Notes under the pieces: generated by a model | What the model saw: only the letters and a program-made list of their open reading frames with translations | Database searches by the model: none | What the model was told of the DNA's origin: nothing | Assembly (NCBI GenBank): GCA_900551245.1 | Contig: URVC01000019.1 | Span: forward strand, 1 to 64,000 | From: an uncultured bacterium | Lineage (GTDB): Bacteria > Verrucomicrobiota > Lentisphaeria > Victivallales > Victivallaceae | DNA: 64,000 bases | Reading direction: 5' to 3' | Position numbers and translations under genes: made by a program | Part shown: piece after piece, positions 1 through 7,238 of the stretch | Layout of the letters: the number at the start of each line of letters is the position of its first letter | Numbering within the stretch: position 1 is the stretch's first letter

Positions 1-2
1 TC

Positions 3-695
3 GGACGCGATGAGATCGCGCTGGTTCCGACGCCGGAAGCGACCGCGAGCTGGAAACCGGTTCCGCACAGCGACGTGATCGACGCGGTGACGGAGGTGGT
101 CAAGGCGCACGACTGGCAGATTCTGGAGGAGCAGTACGGTCTCGCCCGGGACGGTCAGCGGATGTTCGGCGTGATGCGGATCAACCGCACGTCGAGCACG
201 GAGTGGAGCCGCTGCATCGGTATTCGCAACAGCCACGACCGTACGCTGGCGCTCGGATTGAGTGCCGGGTTGAGTGTCCGAGTTTGTTCAAATCTCATGT
301 TTGGAGGCAGTACGATATTGAAGCGTCGCCACACCTCCCGGATTGAGCTGAACGGCCTGGTGCTGGAAGCGGTGAATTCGCTTGAACTGGAGTTTTTAAC
401 CTTGGAAAATGTAGCAGAGGAGTTGAAGATCGATGAACTCAAGGATGATGAAGTTCGTGCTTCGCTGGTGGTGGCGGCGGAACGTCAGGCGATTCCGTCA
501 TGCGATATTCTGACTGTCTGGAATGAATTCAAACATCCCCGGCATGAGGAGTTCGCGGAGCCGACCCGGTGGAGTCTCCTGAACGCCTTCACCGAGACCG
601 CGAAGAAGTACAGTCCCGCCCGCGCCGACCAGTGTTACCGCAGCCTGACCCGGCTCTTCGGACTGGATGGCCAACCGGCGGAACTGTGGAAGTAG
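3..695 (+). CDS. DUF932-like plasmid/phage protein, 5' end outside window
   Basis: The frame is open to the left window edge, so the N-terminus is missing; a GTG at 75 is only an internal codon. The visible part (about 230 residues) has the pattern of DUF932 / phage-plasmid-like TIGR03299 proteins: a TPEATASWKPVPHSDV stretch, then GVMRINR, a conserved central R-N-S-H-D region, and a C-terminal NAFTETAKK-type helix before RSLTRLFGL. Such proteins are encoded on plasmids, conjugative elements and prophages and their biochemical role is not settled. The family call is by recalled pattern, not by search. Confidence 0.6.
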   Translation, partial: GRDEIALVPTPEATASWKPVPHSDVIDAVTEVVKAHDWQILEEQYGLARDGQRMFGVMRINRTSSTEWSRCIGIRNSHDRTLALGLSAGLSVRVCSNLMFGGSTILKRRHTSRIELNGLVLEAVNSLELEFLTLENVAEELKIDELKDDEVRASLVVAAERQAIPSCDILTVWNEFKHPRHEEFAEPTRWSLLNAFTETAKKYSPARADQCYRSLTRLFGLDGQPAELWK

Positions 696-811
696 TCCAC
701 GGGTATTCACCCTGGCACGCCCTCTGTCGGAAGTGGTGCAGACGACAGAGTACCTCGCACCCCGGCGGCTTCGGTCGCCGGTTTTATCAACTGAAAGAAG
801 GAGTCGTTACT

Positions 812-1123
812 ATGGCGAAGGTCTTTTGTCCGAACTGTTCCGCGATTGCGAATCCACTTCATCGCGCCAGTGCACTTGGAACCGCAACCGGGATTACCGC
901 AGGAGGTGCAACGGTAATCGTCGGTATGGTTCGCGGTGCTCGTGCCGGAAGCGCACTGGGAGTTGTCGGCACGACCATCGGAGCTGTTGCCGGTGGAATC
1001 CTGAATCTCCTCTTGGGAGTTACCTCCGGAGGTCTGCTTGGCGCTCAGGCAGGCAAGCTGATCGACGAAAACGTGATCGGTTTATACCGCTGTCCGAAAT
1101 GTCATCTGCAATTCAAGGCATAA
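812..1123 (+). CDS. Small glycine-zipper protein with split zinc ribbon
   Basis: The ATG at 812 follows a good ribosome binding site (GAAAGAAGGAG), and longer in-frame extensions have no such signal. The 103-residue product starts with a CxxC pair (FCPNC) and ends with a second CxxC pair (RCPKC), so the four cysteines could form one zinc ribbon closed across the protein. Between them lie two Gly/Ala-rich segments (GTATGITAGGATVIVGMV; VGTTIGAVAGGILNLLLG) typical of glycine-zipper membrane helices. A membrane-associated zinc-ribbon protein is likely. Function unknown. A hairpin follows directly. Confidence 0.6.
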   Translation: MAKVFCPNCSAIANPLHRASALGTATGITAGGATVIVGMVRGARAGSALGVVGTTIGAVAGGILNLLLGVTSGGLLGAQAGKLIDENVIGLYRCPKCHLQFKA

Positions 1124-1130
1124 TTCCAAT

Positions 1131-1173
1131 CGGGACACTCACAGCGAGTGTCCCGGTTGATAGTATGTTTTTT
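1131..1173 (+). terminator. Candidate terminator after the zinc-ribbon gene
   Basis: A perfect 10-bp stem (CGGGACACTC at 1131-1140 with its complement at 1146-1155, 5-nt loop) starts eight bases after the stop codon. The T6 run is 12 nt further on, so this is a weak intrinsic terminator or a processing hairpin. It also separates the + strand gene from the converging minus-strand gene. Confidence 0.5.
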
Positions 1174-1454
1174 CATTCAACAGCTTCCGTTCTGCGTTTC
1201 TCAAGGTACGCGATCTGATCGGGACGCAGTTTCGACTTGGCAAACCATATCGGAGGGGGATAAGGAATGATTCCGATGTCTCTGTAAATTAGATAAAAAC
1301 CATCTATGCAGCCGATTGCAGTTCTCTGTGCCGGAGTTGATTCCTCTCTATCTTTCCAATCGTCAAATCGCTCTTGCGCAGATGTTTTTGATTCAAGTCG
1401 GTATTTGAGCCTTGTGGTAAAGCAATTTTTGTCTTCTGCAACGGGTAATCGCAT
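1173..1454 (-). CDS. Hypothetical 93-residue protein
   Basis: The ATG start at 1454 is preceded on the minus strand by GAGGAG at good spacing. The product is charged and soluble, with no signal peptide or membrane segment. An aromatic/proline stretch (IGIIPYPPPIWFAKSK) precedes a C-terminal helix with LRPDQIAYLEKRR. I do not recognise the family. It lies 15 bp downstream of the secreted two-repeat protein in the same direction and may be co-transcribed with it. Confidence 0.5.
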   Translation of the reverse strand: MRLPVAEDKNCFTTRLKYRLESKTSAQERFDDWKDREESTPAQRTAIGCIDGFYLIYRDIGIIPYPPPIWFAKSKLRPDQIAYLEKRRTEAVE

Positions 1455-1469
1455 TGGGACTCTCCTCGG

Positions 1470-1898
1470 TTATTTCTTTTTTACGAAACTCAGGATTCGG
1501 ATGGTTGCGCCGGGAAACTTCGCTTTGAGCTGATTCTTTGCCATGGATTCAGTCAGGGCGTTGTTCAACGTAACGGTTCCATTCGTCCAGGCAGACTTTC
1601 CCCGCTTCATCTGATAGCGGACAGTATGGGCAATAGTCTTGCCATAGGATGCCGACAGAATGCGAATCTGTCCGTTGGGATGTCTGGCTGCAAGCTGGCC
1701 GATCATCATAGATTCGGTGACCGCTCCCCTCAAAGAAGCGTTCGTTGTCGTCCATGAATTGTAACCGTCCATCTTCAGTTGGTACTGCACTTTGACTGTG
1801 ACATCAGCAGGAACGATTTCCCGTCCCGCCATCACAGACGAGATGCAGCCAAAGAAGATTGCAATCGTCGTGATTGCTATAGTGAATGTACTTTTCAT
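1470..1898 (-). CDS. Secreted/lipoprotein-like protein with two copies of a small domain
   Basis: The 142-residue product begins with a clear signal peptide (KSTFTIAITTIAIFFGC). The cysteine after IFFG could be a lipobox, making it a lipoprotein, or signal peptidase I may cut after VMA. The mature part is a tandem duplication of about 50 residues: each copy has V-x-YQ-x-K, a Trp, a TESM helix with a following QL, a Pro, and IRILS. The first copy spans about residues 34-84 and the second about 90-140. A related single-domain protein is encoded at 2637-2813. Function unknown; likely at the cell envelope. Confidence 0.65.
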   Translation of the reverse strand: MKSTFTIAITTIAIFFGCISSVMAGREIVPADVTVKVQYQLKMDGYNSWTTTNASLRGAVTESMMIGQLAARHPNGQIRILSASYGKTIAHTVRYQMKRGKSAWTNGTVTLNNALTESMAKNQLKAKFPGATIRILSFVKKK

Positions 1899-1911
1899 AT
1901 ACCACTATGCT

Positions 1912-2077
1912 TCAGTTATGTTGTTTCTTTCCATAATATTCCAACAGTTTGTAGAGATCAGAACGATTCCACTCACGGGCATAGTCCAGAGCGGTACGTC
2001 CGGAATTGCCCCAAACTCAATTAACAGCTTATAACTACGGTCTTTACCCCTCTGCCTACACGGTTGCTTTTCGCCTG
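1912..2077 (-). pseudogene. Ankyrin-repeat gene remnant with frameshift
   Basis: The minus strand reads SYKLLIEFGA in one frame and then, after about 2010, GRTALDYAREWNRSDLYKLL up to a TGA at 1912-1914 in another frame. Both halves match the ankyrin consensus (LLxxGA ... GxTALxxA ... LxxLLxxxG), but they are joined only through a frame change and a few residues are missing between them. No start codon is seen and a stop lies upstream in frame, so this is the decayed 3' end of an ankyrin-repeat gene. Confidence 0.5.
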
Positions 2078-2091
2078 ATATCGAATCAAAT

Positions 2092-2112
2092 GATCCCTGT
2101 GTTTACAGGGAT
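2092..2112. repeat. Short perfect inverted repeat
   Basis: ATCCCTGT and ACAGGGAT form an 8-bp stem around a 4-nt loop. It lies in the gap downstream of the minus-strand zinc-ribbon gene and could be a weak terminator, but no T-run follows on that strand. A similar hairpin (TTTCCCTG / CAGGGAAA) is at about 8141-8162. Confidence 0.35.
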
Positions 2113-2147
2113 GCTTTACCTCGATTTCAACTTCATCATCCAATCTG

Positions 2148-2321
2148 TTAATATCGGATCAAGACCGGAATACGCTTCCGTGTCACCCCGGCTCCGCATA
2201 CAGGACAGATCTTCGGCAGTTTTGTCACTCTCCGAAGAGTGTCCGGTTCATCGCAATCTCTGCTTAGCTCCAGCGTTTCTGCATAATTACATTCAGAACA
2301 GCATACACGGTAATACTTCAT
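2148..2321 (-). CDS. Small zinc-ribbon protein
   Basis: I chose the ATG at 2321 because GGAAGAAG lies at good spacing before it; the longer in-frame start at 2369 lacks such a site. The 57-residue product opens with MKYYRVCCSEC and carries a second knuckle KICPVCGAG, so it has two CxxC pairs typical of a small zinc ribbon, then a basic C-terminus. Proteins like this are common on mobile elements and may bind nucleic acid or protein, but no specific role can be assigned. Confidence 0.5.
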   Translation of the reverse strand: MKYYRVCCSECNYAETLELSRDCDEPDTLRRVTKLPKICPVCGAGVTRKRIPVLIRY

Positions 2322-2378
2322 TTCAATCTTCTTCCGGAAGAATCCGGGAAGTCGCATGAAGCCATTCATCTTACATCC

Positions 2379-2612
2379 TTACGGTAACTTGTGCCAGCGT
2401 TTGTAGGTCGGGCAATATGCCGCTCCGGGGTTGTCGTAAGACATCAGACAGTTCATCTTCGCCTGACAGCGCCCCTGCGGATTGAACTGGGCGAGGATCG
2501 CGTTCAACCTCACTCCCGGAAGAAATTGCAGTTCTCGTTCCCCGTCCCAGTATTCACAAGTGCAGCAGACCTTGGCGTTGACTCTTGTCCAAGGCGTTTT
2601 CTGTATCGCCAT
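2379..2612 (-). CDS. Cysteine-rich hypothetical protein
   Basis: The ATG at 2612 follows a GGAAGAG site. The 77-residue product contains five cysteines in the order CCTCEYW, RCQAKMNC and YCPTYKRW, a pattern that suggests one bound zinc or Fe-S site. No membrane segment is present. It sits in a same-strand row of small genes (2813 to 2148) with short gaps, probably one transcript. The family is not recognised. Confidence 0.5.
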   Translation of the reverse strand: MAIQKTPWTRVNAKVCCTCEYWDGERELQFLPGVRLNAILAQFNPQGRCQAKMNCLMSYDNPGAAYCPTYKRWHKLP

Positions 2613-2636
2613 AACTCTTCCGCTCCCGCCAGACTG

Positions 2637-2813
2637 TTATTTCCAAGTGACGTTCACGAACGTGATCTTATCATTCGGATACTTGGCTTTGATCTTTCCT
2701 TTAGCAAGCTGGACATTCTTCATGCCGACGTAAACAAACTCCTTCATGTTGTGGACGGAAGTTGTCCCCTTTGCGATTCTCTTGTACTCCACCAATGCCT
2801 GATACTGTGCCAT
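2637..2813 (-). CDS. 58-residue single-domain relative of the two-repeat secreted protein
   Basis: This gene is only 59 codons including stop and is easily missed. It has an excellent ribosome binding site (AAAGGAG) before the ATG at 2813. The product begins MAQYQALVEYKRIAKG and ends with AKGKIKAKYPNDKITFVNV. The order of Val-Tyr-Lys at the front, the Lys-rich helix, K-Y/F-P and a final beta strand parallels each repeat of the secreted protein at 1470-1898 (QLKAKFPGATIRILS). There is no signal peptide here, so it appears to be the cytoplasmic version of the same small domain. Function unknown. Confidence 0.6.
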   Translation of the reverse strand: MAQYQALVEYKRIAKGTTSVHNMKEFVYVGMKNVQLAKGKIKAKYPNDKITFVNVTWK

Positions 2814-2870
2814 GTTACATTCTCCTTTTGTTTAGTTTGCTTTCAACTTAAAAGCGCTTATTGAAATATA

Positions 2871-3956
2871 TTATTTTTTTTGTTCAAGTACTGCTTCTTC
2901 CGGTACACGCAAAGCGTCTGCTTGAAATGACTTCAGGTGTTCGATTCGACGTTCCAAAGACGGGTGTGTCGAAAGCCAATCAGCCCATCCTTCTGGAGCA
3001 GAAATCATTAATGCCGCATAAGGGGAATTCGCTTGTGTTGTCGTTCCCGCTTTTTGATCGTTCAGTAAATATTGAAGAGCGGAGCTCATGAGAAGAGGAG
3101 AAGTCATTGTTGCCGAAAATTTATCCGCTTTGAATTCCCGGTAACGCGAAAAAGCTAATGATACGATATTACCAAACGATGTGATACAAGTCCCTACAAT
3201 GTTTTTACCAAAGAAATCATACTTAAGTTCTTTCATCTGCTGATCAAGTTTTTTCCCTTTGCCTGTATCTTTCTTATTGTTTCCGAGTTCTTCAAAAAAC
3301 ATTTTTATGCAATTCCCTACAAGATTTCCAATCAAGGCGCTTCCCCAAATAACACCTTGAACTATTTGCATGGACAGCATATCTCCGCTGGCTATATGAC
3401 CAACCTCATGAGCAGCAACGGCAGCCAGTTGCGGCTGTCCCATCTGTTCTAAAATACCAGAAGAGAATGCCACCATGGCTCGGGAGCGAGTCGGCCCGGC
3501 AGCAAAGGCATTTAGTTCCTCCGATTCATAAATACCGATTAATGGTGTATTGGGAAGATTCGCTTTTTTAGAAAGAGCTGTAATCAGATCGATCAACCAC
3601 AGTTCCTTGGGATTGGTCGTATTTTCATCAAGTAATTTTACACCTAATTGTTTTTTTATGATATCGACCGAAAACCAAAGCTTAATTAATGCAATTACAA
3701 GGCATACTGGAACTCCAAATACAATTATTGCTCTTCCAATGCTTATCGTAAAGTCATGATTTTCAGAAAGAATACGAACAACCAGTAAAATAGGAAATAT
3801 AATGCCGAAGCCGGTAAGGAAATATAGAAAAACTATCTGCTTCCAAAGCTTGGGTTGTGGAGGCGCTGAACAAATTGCACTCATATCGAACTTGTCTAAA
3901 GGCTCTGATAAAGAAGTGTGATTCCCGGAACTTGTTGATTTCATTGTGTTTGCCAT
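2871..3956 (-). CDS. Membrane-bound M48 family zinc metalloprotease
   Basis: The 361-residue protein has a hydrophilic N-terminus, two membrane segments at about residues 40-60 and 70-95, and then an M48 (HtpX/Ste24-like) peptidase domain. The zinc motif HEVGH lies near residue 183, in AAVAAHEVGHIASGD. The usual downstream glutamate is probably in SRYREFKADKF, and STHPSLERRIEHL is the common M48 C-terminal signature. HtpX-type proteases degrade misfolded membrane proteins. It is the last gene of the leftward operon with the AAA+ ATPase, so the two may act together on protein turnover; that link is inferred. Confidence 0.88.
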   Translation of the reverse strand: MANTMKSTSSGNHTSLSEPLDKFDMSAICSAPPQPKLWKQIVFLYFLTGFGIIFPILLVVRILSENHDFTISIGRAIIVFGVPVCLVIALIKLWFSVDIIKKQLGVKLLDENTTNPKELWLIDLITALSKKANLPNTPLIGIYESEELNAFAAGPTRSRAMVAFSSGILEQMGQPQLAAVAAHEVGHIASGDMLSMQIVQGVIWGSALIGNLVGNCIKMFFEELGNNKKDTGKGKKLDQQMKELKYDFFGKNIVGTCITSFGNIVSLAFSRYREFKADKFSATMTSPLLMSSALQYLLNDQKAGTTTQANSPYAALMISAPEGWADWLSTHPSLERRIEHLKSFQADALRVPEEAVLEQKK

Positions 3957-3994
3957 TCTATATCAATTTGGTTTAGAATTAAATTCAATGTTTT

Positions 3995-4456
3995 TTACTT
4001 TTTCGAATCATCCGTAGAGTATTCATCAGGAAAGAGATCGCTACACTGCTTTGATAATGCCGCTTCAAATTTATTGGCAATTTGTCTATCTTTTTCTTTT
4101 TGCTCTTCTTCATAACCAATTCGAACAAGATGCAATAGGACAATAATAGCAAAAGCGATAACTATTCCCCAGAATATTGGCATTACCCTATTACAGAATG
4201 CTATGATTCCAATAATGGTGAGTACAGGATAACAAATACAGCCGCTTCCTCGTCGTATGCTTTTATCAGGACTGAAAATAGACATTGGAATTGAGGCACC
4301 AAAGATACCGAAAATAGGAATTATAATGAGAAAAATAACAGGGTTACCTCGCATACCGGAAAACATCGTCATGACCGCATATACAACTCCGAGGAGTAGG
4401 CCGATCAAGCATCCACAACCAGCGGCTTTTTCTGTTTTTGATGTATTATTCCCCAC
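3995..4456 (-). CDS. Small integral membrane protein
   Basis: I start this gene at the GTG at 4456, because AGGAGG sits eight bases upstream inside the end of the ATPase gene; the ATPase stop overlaps this start. The 153-residue product has a CGC motif followed by three to four hydrophobic helices (IGLLLGVVYAVMTMF, PVIFLIIIPIFGIFG, YPVLTIIGIIAFC, IFWGIVIAFAIIVLL) and a charged C-terminal tail rich in Glu and Lys. No family is recognised. Tight coupling between the ATPase and the M48 protease suggests it anchors or partners one of them. Confidence 0.65.
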   Translation of the reverse strand: MGNNTSKTEKAAGCGCLIGLLLGVVYAVMTMFSGMRGNPVIFLIIIPIFGIFGASIPMSIFSPDKSIRRGSGCICYPVLTIIGIIAFCNRVMPIFWGIVIAFAIIVLLHLVRIGYEEEQKEKDRQIANKFEAALSKQCSDLFPDEYSTDDSKK

Positions 4457-5549
4457 TTTGATTATCCTCCTGTAATGAATTCTTCTGTTGCAACATTTGT
4501 TTTGTTTTTTTGAGAAGTAATGTCTTGTCTTCTGCACTCAAATTACTTGACTTGTTGTGTGAAAAAGAAATTCTCGTATCTTTGATCCTTTCTGCCATAT
4601 CTAAAAGGGCTTGCTGTGTAATAGGTGTATGATGTATTGCTGCTTGCACCGCTGTCCTTATTACTGCATTCTTTATATCACGACCACAAATATCGTCGAT
4701 AGATTCCGCCAGACATGTGGTGGAAAGACCTGGTTCTAAAGGAAGTTTAGGCGGCAAATGTACTTTCCATATTTTTTCACGGCAGGAGACGTCGGGCATT
4801 TTGAAAGCGACATGCTGGATCCGAGTTTCAAATGCCTTGTCGTAGTTCTCAATCAAATTTGTTGCAAAAATAACGGTTCCGTGAAACTGTTCCAGACAGA
4901 TCAGCAATTGGCTTCGCATTGAGTTGATCGCCTGTTCTGAACCTTGAGTAACATTCTGTAGGCGTTTAGACAACAACGAATCAGCTTCGTCAATAAATAG
5001 AATGGCATCTTGCTTCTCTGCGGCAGCAAAAATAGCTTTGACATTTTTGGGCCCATCTCCATGGTACTTGCTCTCAATTTCTGCATAACTGGCAATAAGA
5101 ATGGTTTTATGCAAATAATCAGCGATAGCGTGGGCAGCTAAAGTTTTTCCTGTTCCCGGGGGACCATAAAAATTCAATGCAACCCGAGGATTGGGTTCGA
5201 TCGCCCGCAGCCCCCAATCGTCAAAAACTGTTTTTTCTACCTTTAAAAGTTCGATTGCGTTTCTGATTGCGTTCAAGGTTTCTTCGGGAAGAATCAATTG
5301 TTTGAATGAATACAAAGGTTCTTGTGGAAGATAACGGATATCAGAAGGATCGGATATACTTTTTTTTTCTCCGGAAGGAGAGGCCTCTGGCTGTTGTTTC
5401 TGCCTGATATCGCCGATGGAAATAATTGGAAGAGGCTCCGATAACAAGGGCCGGATATCGTTATAGGCCAAAAGTAATCTGGAACGAAACACCGCGGCTT
5501 TATCTGTAGGCAAATTTGATGGAATCCCCCAAATCTGTACTTTGTCCAT
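4446..5549 (-). CDS. AAA+ ATPase (SpoVK/Vps4-like architecture)
   Basis: The ATG at 5549 is preferred over an in-frame TTG three codons earlier. After a variable N-terminus of about 120 residues there is one AAA domain: Walker A GPPGTGKT near residue 130, Walker B ILFIDEADSLL near residue 185, sensor-1 VIFATN, and an arginine-finger type region (FETRIQHVAFKMP). Such ATPases remodel or unfold proteins. The gene is fourth-to-last in the leftward operon, follows the three small related proteins and is overlapped by the membrane-protein gene. By context it may feed substrates to the M48 protease; this is inference. Confidence 0.85.
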   Translation of the reverse strand: MDKVQIWGIPSNLPTDKAAVFRSRLLLAYNDIRPLLSEPLPIISIGDIRQKQQPEASPSGEKKSISDPSDIRYLPQEPLYSFKQLILPEETLNAIRNAIELLKVEKTVFDDWGLRAIEPNPRVALNFYGPPGTGKTLAAHAIADYLHKTILIASYAEIESKYHGDGPKNVKAIFAAAEKQDAILFIDEADSLLSKRLQNVTQGSEQAINSMRSQLLICLEQFHGTVIFATNLIENYDKAFETRIQHVAFKMPDVSCREKIWKVHLPPKLPLEPGLSTTCLAESIDDICGRDIKNAVIRTAVQAAIHHTPITQQALLDMAERIKDTRISFSHNKSSNLSAEDKTLLLKKTKQMLQQKNSLQEDNQSGE

Positions 5550-5571
5550 CTTCTGCAATCTTTCATGAATC

Positions 5572-5862
5572 TTAATTTAAATTTCGTAAAACAGAAACTC
5601 GTTCCAGTTTATTAAGCTCATCATCCAATTTTTGAGATTGCCATGCTGTTGCCGAAAGGATATTTTCTGTTTGTGTGTCAAAAATCCCACCTATTGTTTT
5701 ATACTCCCCAGATTTGAGTTTTTGTTTTAATAGAACATTTACGGCATTCGGATTGGTGATTTTCTGATTCTGATTGAACCATTTTTTCACCATTCCGAAT
5801 TTCAACATAAAAACGACATAGGCAACCGTAACGGCAGCAAGGGCTACGATTAATGGCAACAT
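5572..5862 (-). CDS. Small membrane-anchored protein, paralogue C
   Basis: The in-frame TTG at 5874 is an alternative start; the ATG at 5862 has GGAA at usual spacing. The product has one N-terminal membrane helix (LPLIVALAAVTVAYVVFML) and a cytoplasmic part of about 70 residues. It is a clear paralogue of the next gene upstream: both have a KWF/NWF stretch, a K-Q/T-L-x-SG motif, then GIFDTQTENIL (GIFNTRTEEVL in the neighbour), and a KLDDEL motif near the C-terminus. Family not recognised. Confidence 0.65.
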   Translation of the reverse strand: MLPLIVALAAVTVAYVVFMLKFGMVKKWFNQNQKITNPNAVNVLLKQKLKSGEYKTIGGIFDTQTENILSATAWQSQKLDDELNKLERVSVLRNLN

Positions 5863-5882
5863 TTTGCATTCCAATTAATTGC

Positions 5883-6191
5883 TTATGATAAAACAACGAC
5901 ATCCTCTTGGCCGAACACTTCCTGCAATTCCTGGTCAAGTTCTTTTGCTTCGAACTGTTGCCCATCCAGAACCTCTTCAGTTCTGGTATTGAAAATGCCG
6001 TGAATTTCACGAACATGCCCCGAGGCTAACTGAGTTTTAACCATGACGGCAATGTTATCCTTGTCACTTTGTTTCAACGTTCCCTTATTGCGAAACCAGT
6101 TGACGATTTCCTTCCACTTCAAGAGGGCAACAACTACCAAGGTCCCAATGACCAGCGAGGCGCCGAAAATTGCAAGCAGAGGCAGTGGCAT
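5883..6191 (-). CDS. Small membrane-anchored protein, paralogue B
   Basis: The ATG at 6191 follows AAGGAG. The 102-residue product has an N-terminal membrane helix (LLAIFGASLVIGTLVVVALL), a WKEIVNWF segment, and a soluble domain containing GIFNTRTEEVL and KELDQELQEVFG. It is tandem to paralogue C and shares its layout throughout, so a local duplication is likely. The gap to the next gene is only about 20 bp. Function unknown; co-expression with an AAA+ ATPase and membrane protease suggests an adaptor, substrate or regulator. Confidence 0.68.
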   Translation of the reverse strand: MPLPLLAIFGASLVIGTLVVVALLKWKEIVNWFRNKGTLKQSDKDNIAVMVKTQLASGHVREIHGIFNTRTEEVLDGQQFEAKELDQELQEVFGQEDVVVLS

Positions 6192-6214
6192 AATGAAAAT
6201 CTCCTTATTTCAAG

Positions 6215-6610
6215 TTAATCTAATATCAGCATATTGTTATTCCCGAAAGCATCTTCCAGCTCGAAGTCCAGTTCCCGGGTCTTCATTTTCCAACCAAACG
6301 GATTCCGCGGATCTGGCCCCCATACTGGTTGATTTAAATCATCAAGATAAACAATCATCAGCTCGGTTGTTCCATCTGTGTTTTGATTGCGAATGACAGA
6401 GCAGCGTTTGATGTATGGATCATTCGGTTTATTTTTTACAATGTCGGAGATTAATCCTGCGTAAGTGATTCTTTGAGTAGTGCTGGCTCGGAGATTCTGG
6501 AGGAACTGCCAGCATGATTTCAGGCTGGTCATAATTCCCTTGATGAGGGCCAACAAATCGTCTCCGTTCTTTTCCGACATTTGATTACCATTTTGAAAAA
6601 AATGATTCAT
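6215..6610 (-). CDS. Small protein A sharing the ELDxEL C-terminal motif
   Basis: The ATG at 6610 has GAGG at correct spacing and overlaps the stop of the YkgJ-like gene by four bases, implying translational coupling. The 131-residue product lacks the membrane helix of its neighbours. Its C-terminus, TRELDFELEDAFGNNN followed by a hydrophobic end, matches the KELDQELQEVFG segment of the next protein, and the part before it (IVYLDDLNQPVWGPD) occupies the place of GIFNTRTEEVL. It is therefore a third, diverged member of the same small family. Role unknown. Confidence 0.65.
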   Translation of the reverse strand: MNHFFQNGNQMSEKNGDDLLALIKGIMTSLKSCWQFLQNLRASTTQRITYAGLISDIVKNKPNDPYIKRCSVIRNQNTDGTTELMIVYLDDLNQPVWGPDPRNPFGWKMKTRELDFELEDAFGNNNMLILD

Positions 6611-6999
6611 TTTTTACCTCTTTCCATTTTGTTTTTCAGATTCGTACATATCGCCTTGTTAATGGCAATAAAATAATGCCAGGAGAATTTTTGAGAAAAA
6701 TGCTTCTCCCACATTATCCTCACATTGCAACATTCTGGACGCCTGTCGTAAATTTTGCAAAGAGAATGAGTTTCGTCAAAATACCTACATGTACCATCTC
6801 CTCTATTTAATTCTCCAAGAACAATGTTATTTTCCAGGGATTGACAACATGAGCCACAGCGATTGCATGGAAATGTTTCTAGTGGTCTTTCTTCTGTCGA
6901 CAGGAGATTATTGAAGTTAGCCGACAAGTGTTTTGATACAAGCTTGCTAACCTCGGATAAAGAGGAATTAATATTCTGAAGATCGGTTGTGCTCGGCAT
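6607..6999 (-). CDS. YkgJ-type cysteine cluster protein
   Basis: The 130-residue product carries the Cys pattern of the YkgJ/UPF0153 family: CNRCGSCC near residue 45, then GTCRYFDETHSLCKIYDRRP and a following ECC. The cysteines probably bind zinc or an Fe-S cluster. It is the first gene of the leftward operon and overlaps the next by four bases. The start is uncertain: the ATG at 6999 lies directly after a run of eight T with no ribosome binding site, and no good alternative start is seen before the Cys motif. The odd start fits control by the structured leader just upstream. Confidence 0.75.
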   Translation of the reverse strand: MPSTTDLQNINSSLSEVSKLVSKHLSANFNNLLSTEERPLETFPCNRCGSCCQSLENNIVLGELNRGDGTCRYFDETHSLCKIYDRRPECCNVRIMWEKHFSQKFSWHYFIAINKAICTNLKNKMERGKK

Positions 7000-7141
7000 A
7001 AAAAAAAGACGCCCTCTGTTGTATTCACCTCAGAGGCACGCCAATGCCTGAACAAGTCTATACGCACAGAGAGCGCCCAAATATGGGCGCAAACTCTTAA
7101 GCTTGACTTGTTCACGTGGGTTTGGCGTTTCCTGAGGTGAA
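7000..7141 (-). promoter_or_regulatory. Structured leader of the AAA+/M48 operon (attenuator candidate)
   Basis: The minus-strand transcript can fold into a long hairpin. Three perfect arms pair in order: 7132-7141 with 7024-7033, 7122-7128 with 7038-7044, and 7105-7114 with 7049-7058. A small GCGCCC/GGGCGC hairpin sits at the centre (7073-7090). The 3' side of this structure (7031-7037) can instead pair with 7011-7018 to make a short hairpin followed by T8 (7007-7000), i.e. an intrinsic terminator directly before the ATG of the first gene. Two exclusive folds of this kind are how riboswitches and attenuators work. It does not match any riboswitch consensus I know. Confidence 0.5.
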
Positions 7142-7238
7142 GTCTGCTTAAAGCTTACGTTATCCGATTATTTATGAATCGTCGAATCTTTAGTTTGCTT
7201 ATTCCTCCCGTTAGGTTAATATACATACGAACACTAGT

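Noticed and set aside
7000..7232. 6S RNA or SRP RNA
   Set aside because: Size and long hairpin shape invite 6S, but the central bubble and the conserved flanking elements are not recognisable, and the SRP loop motif is absent; kept only as an unnamed structured leader.
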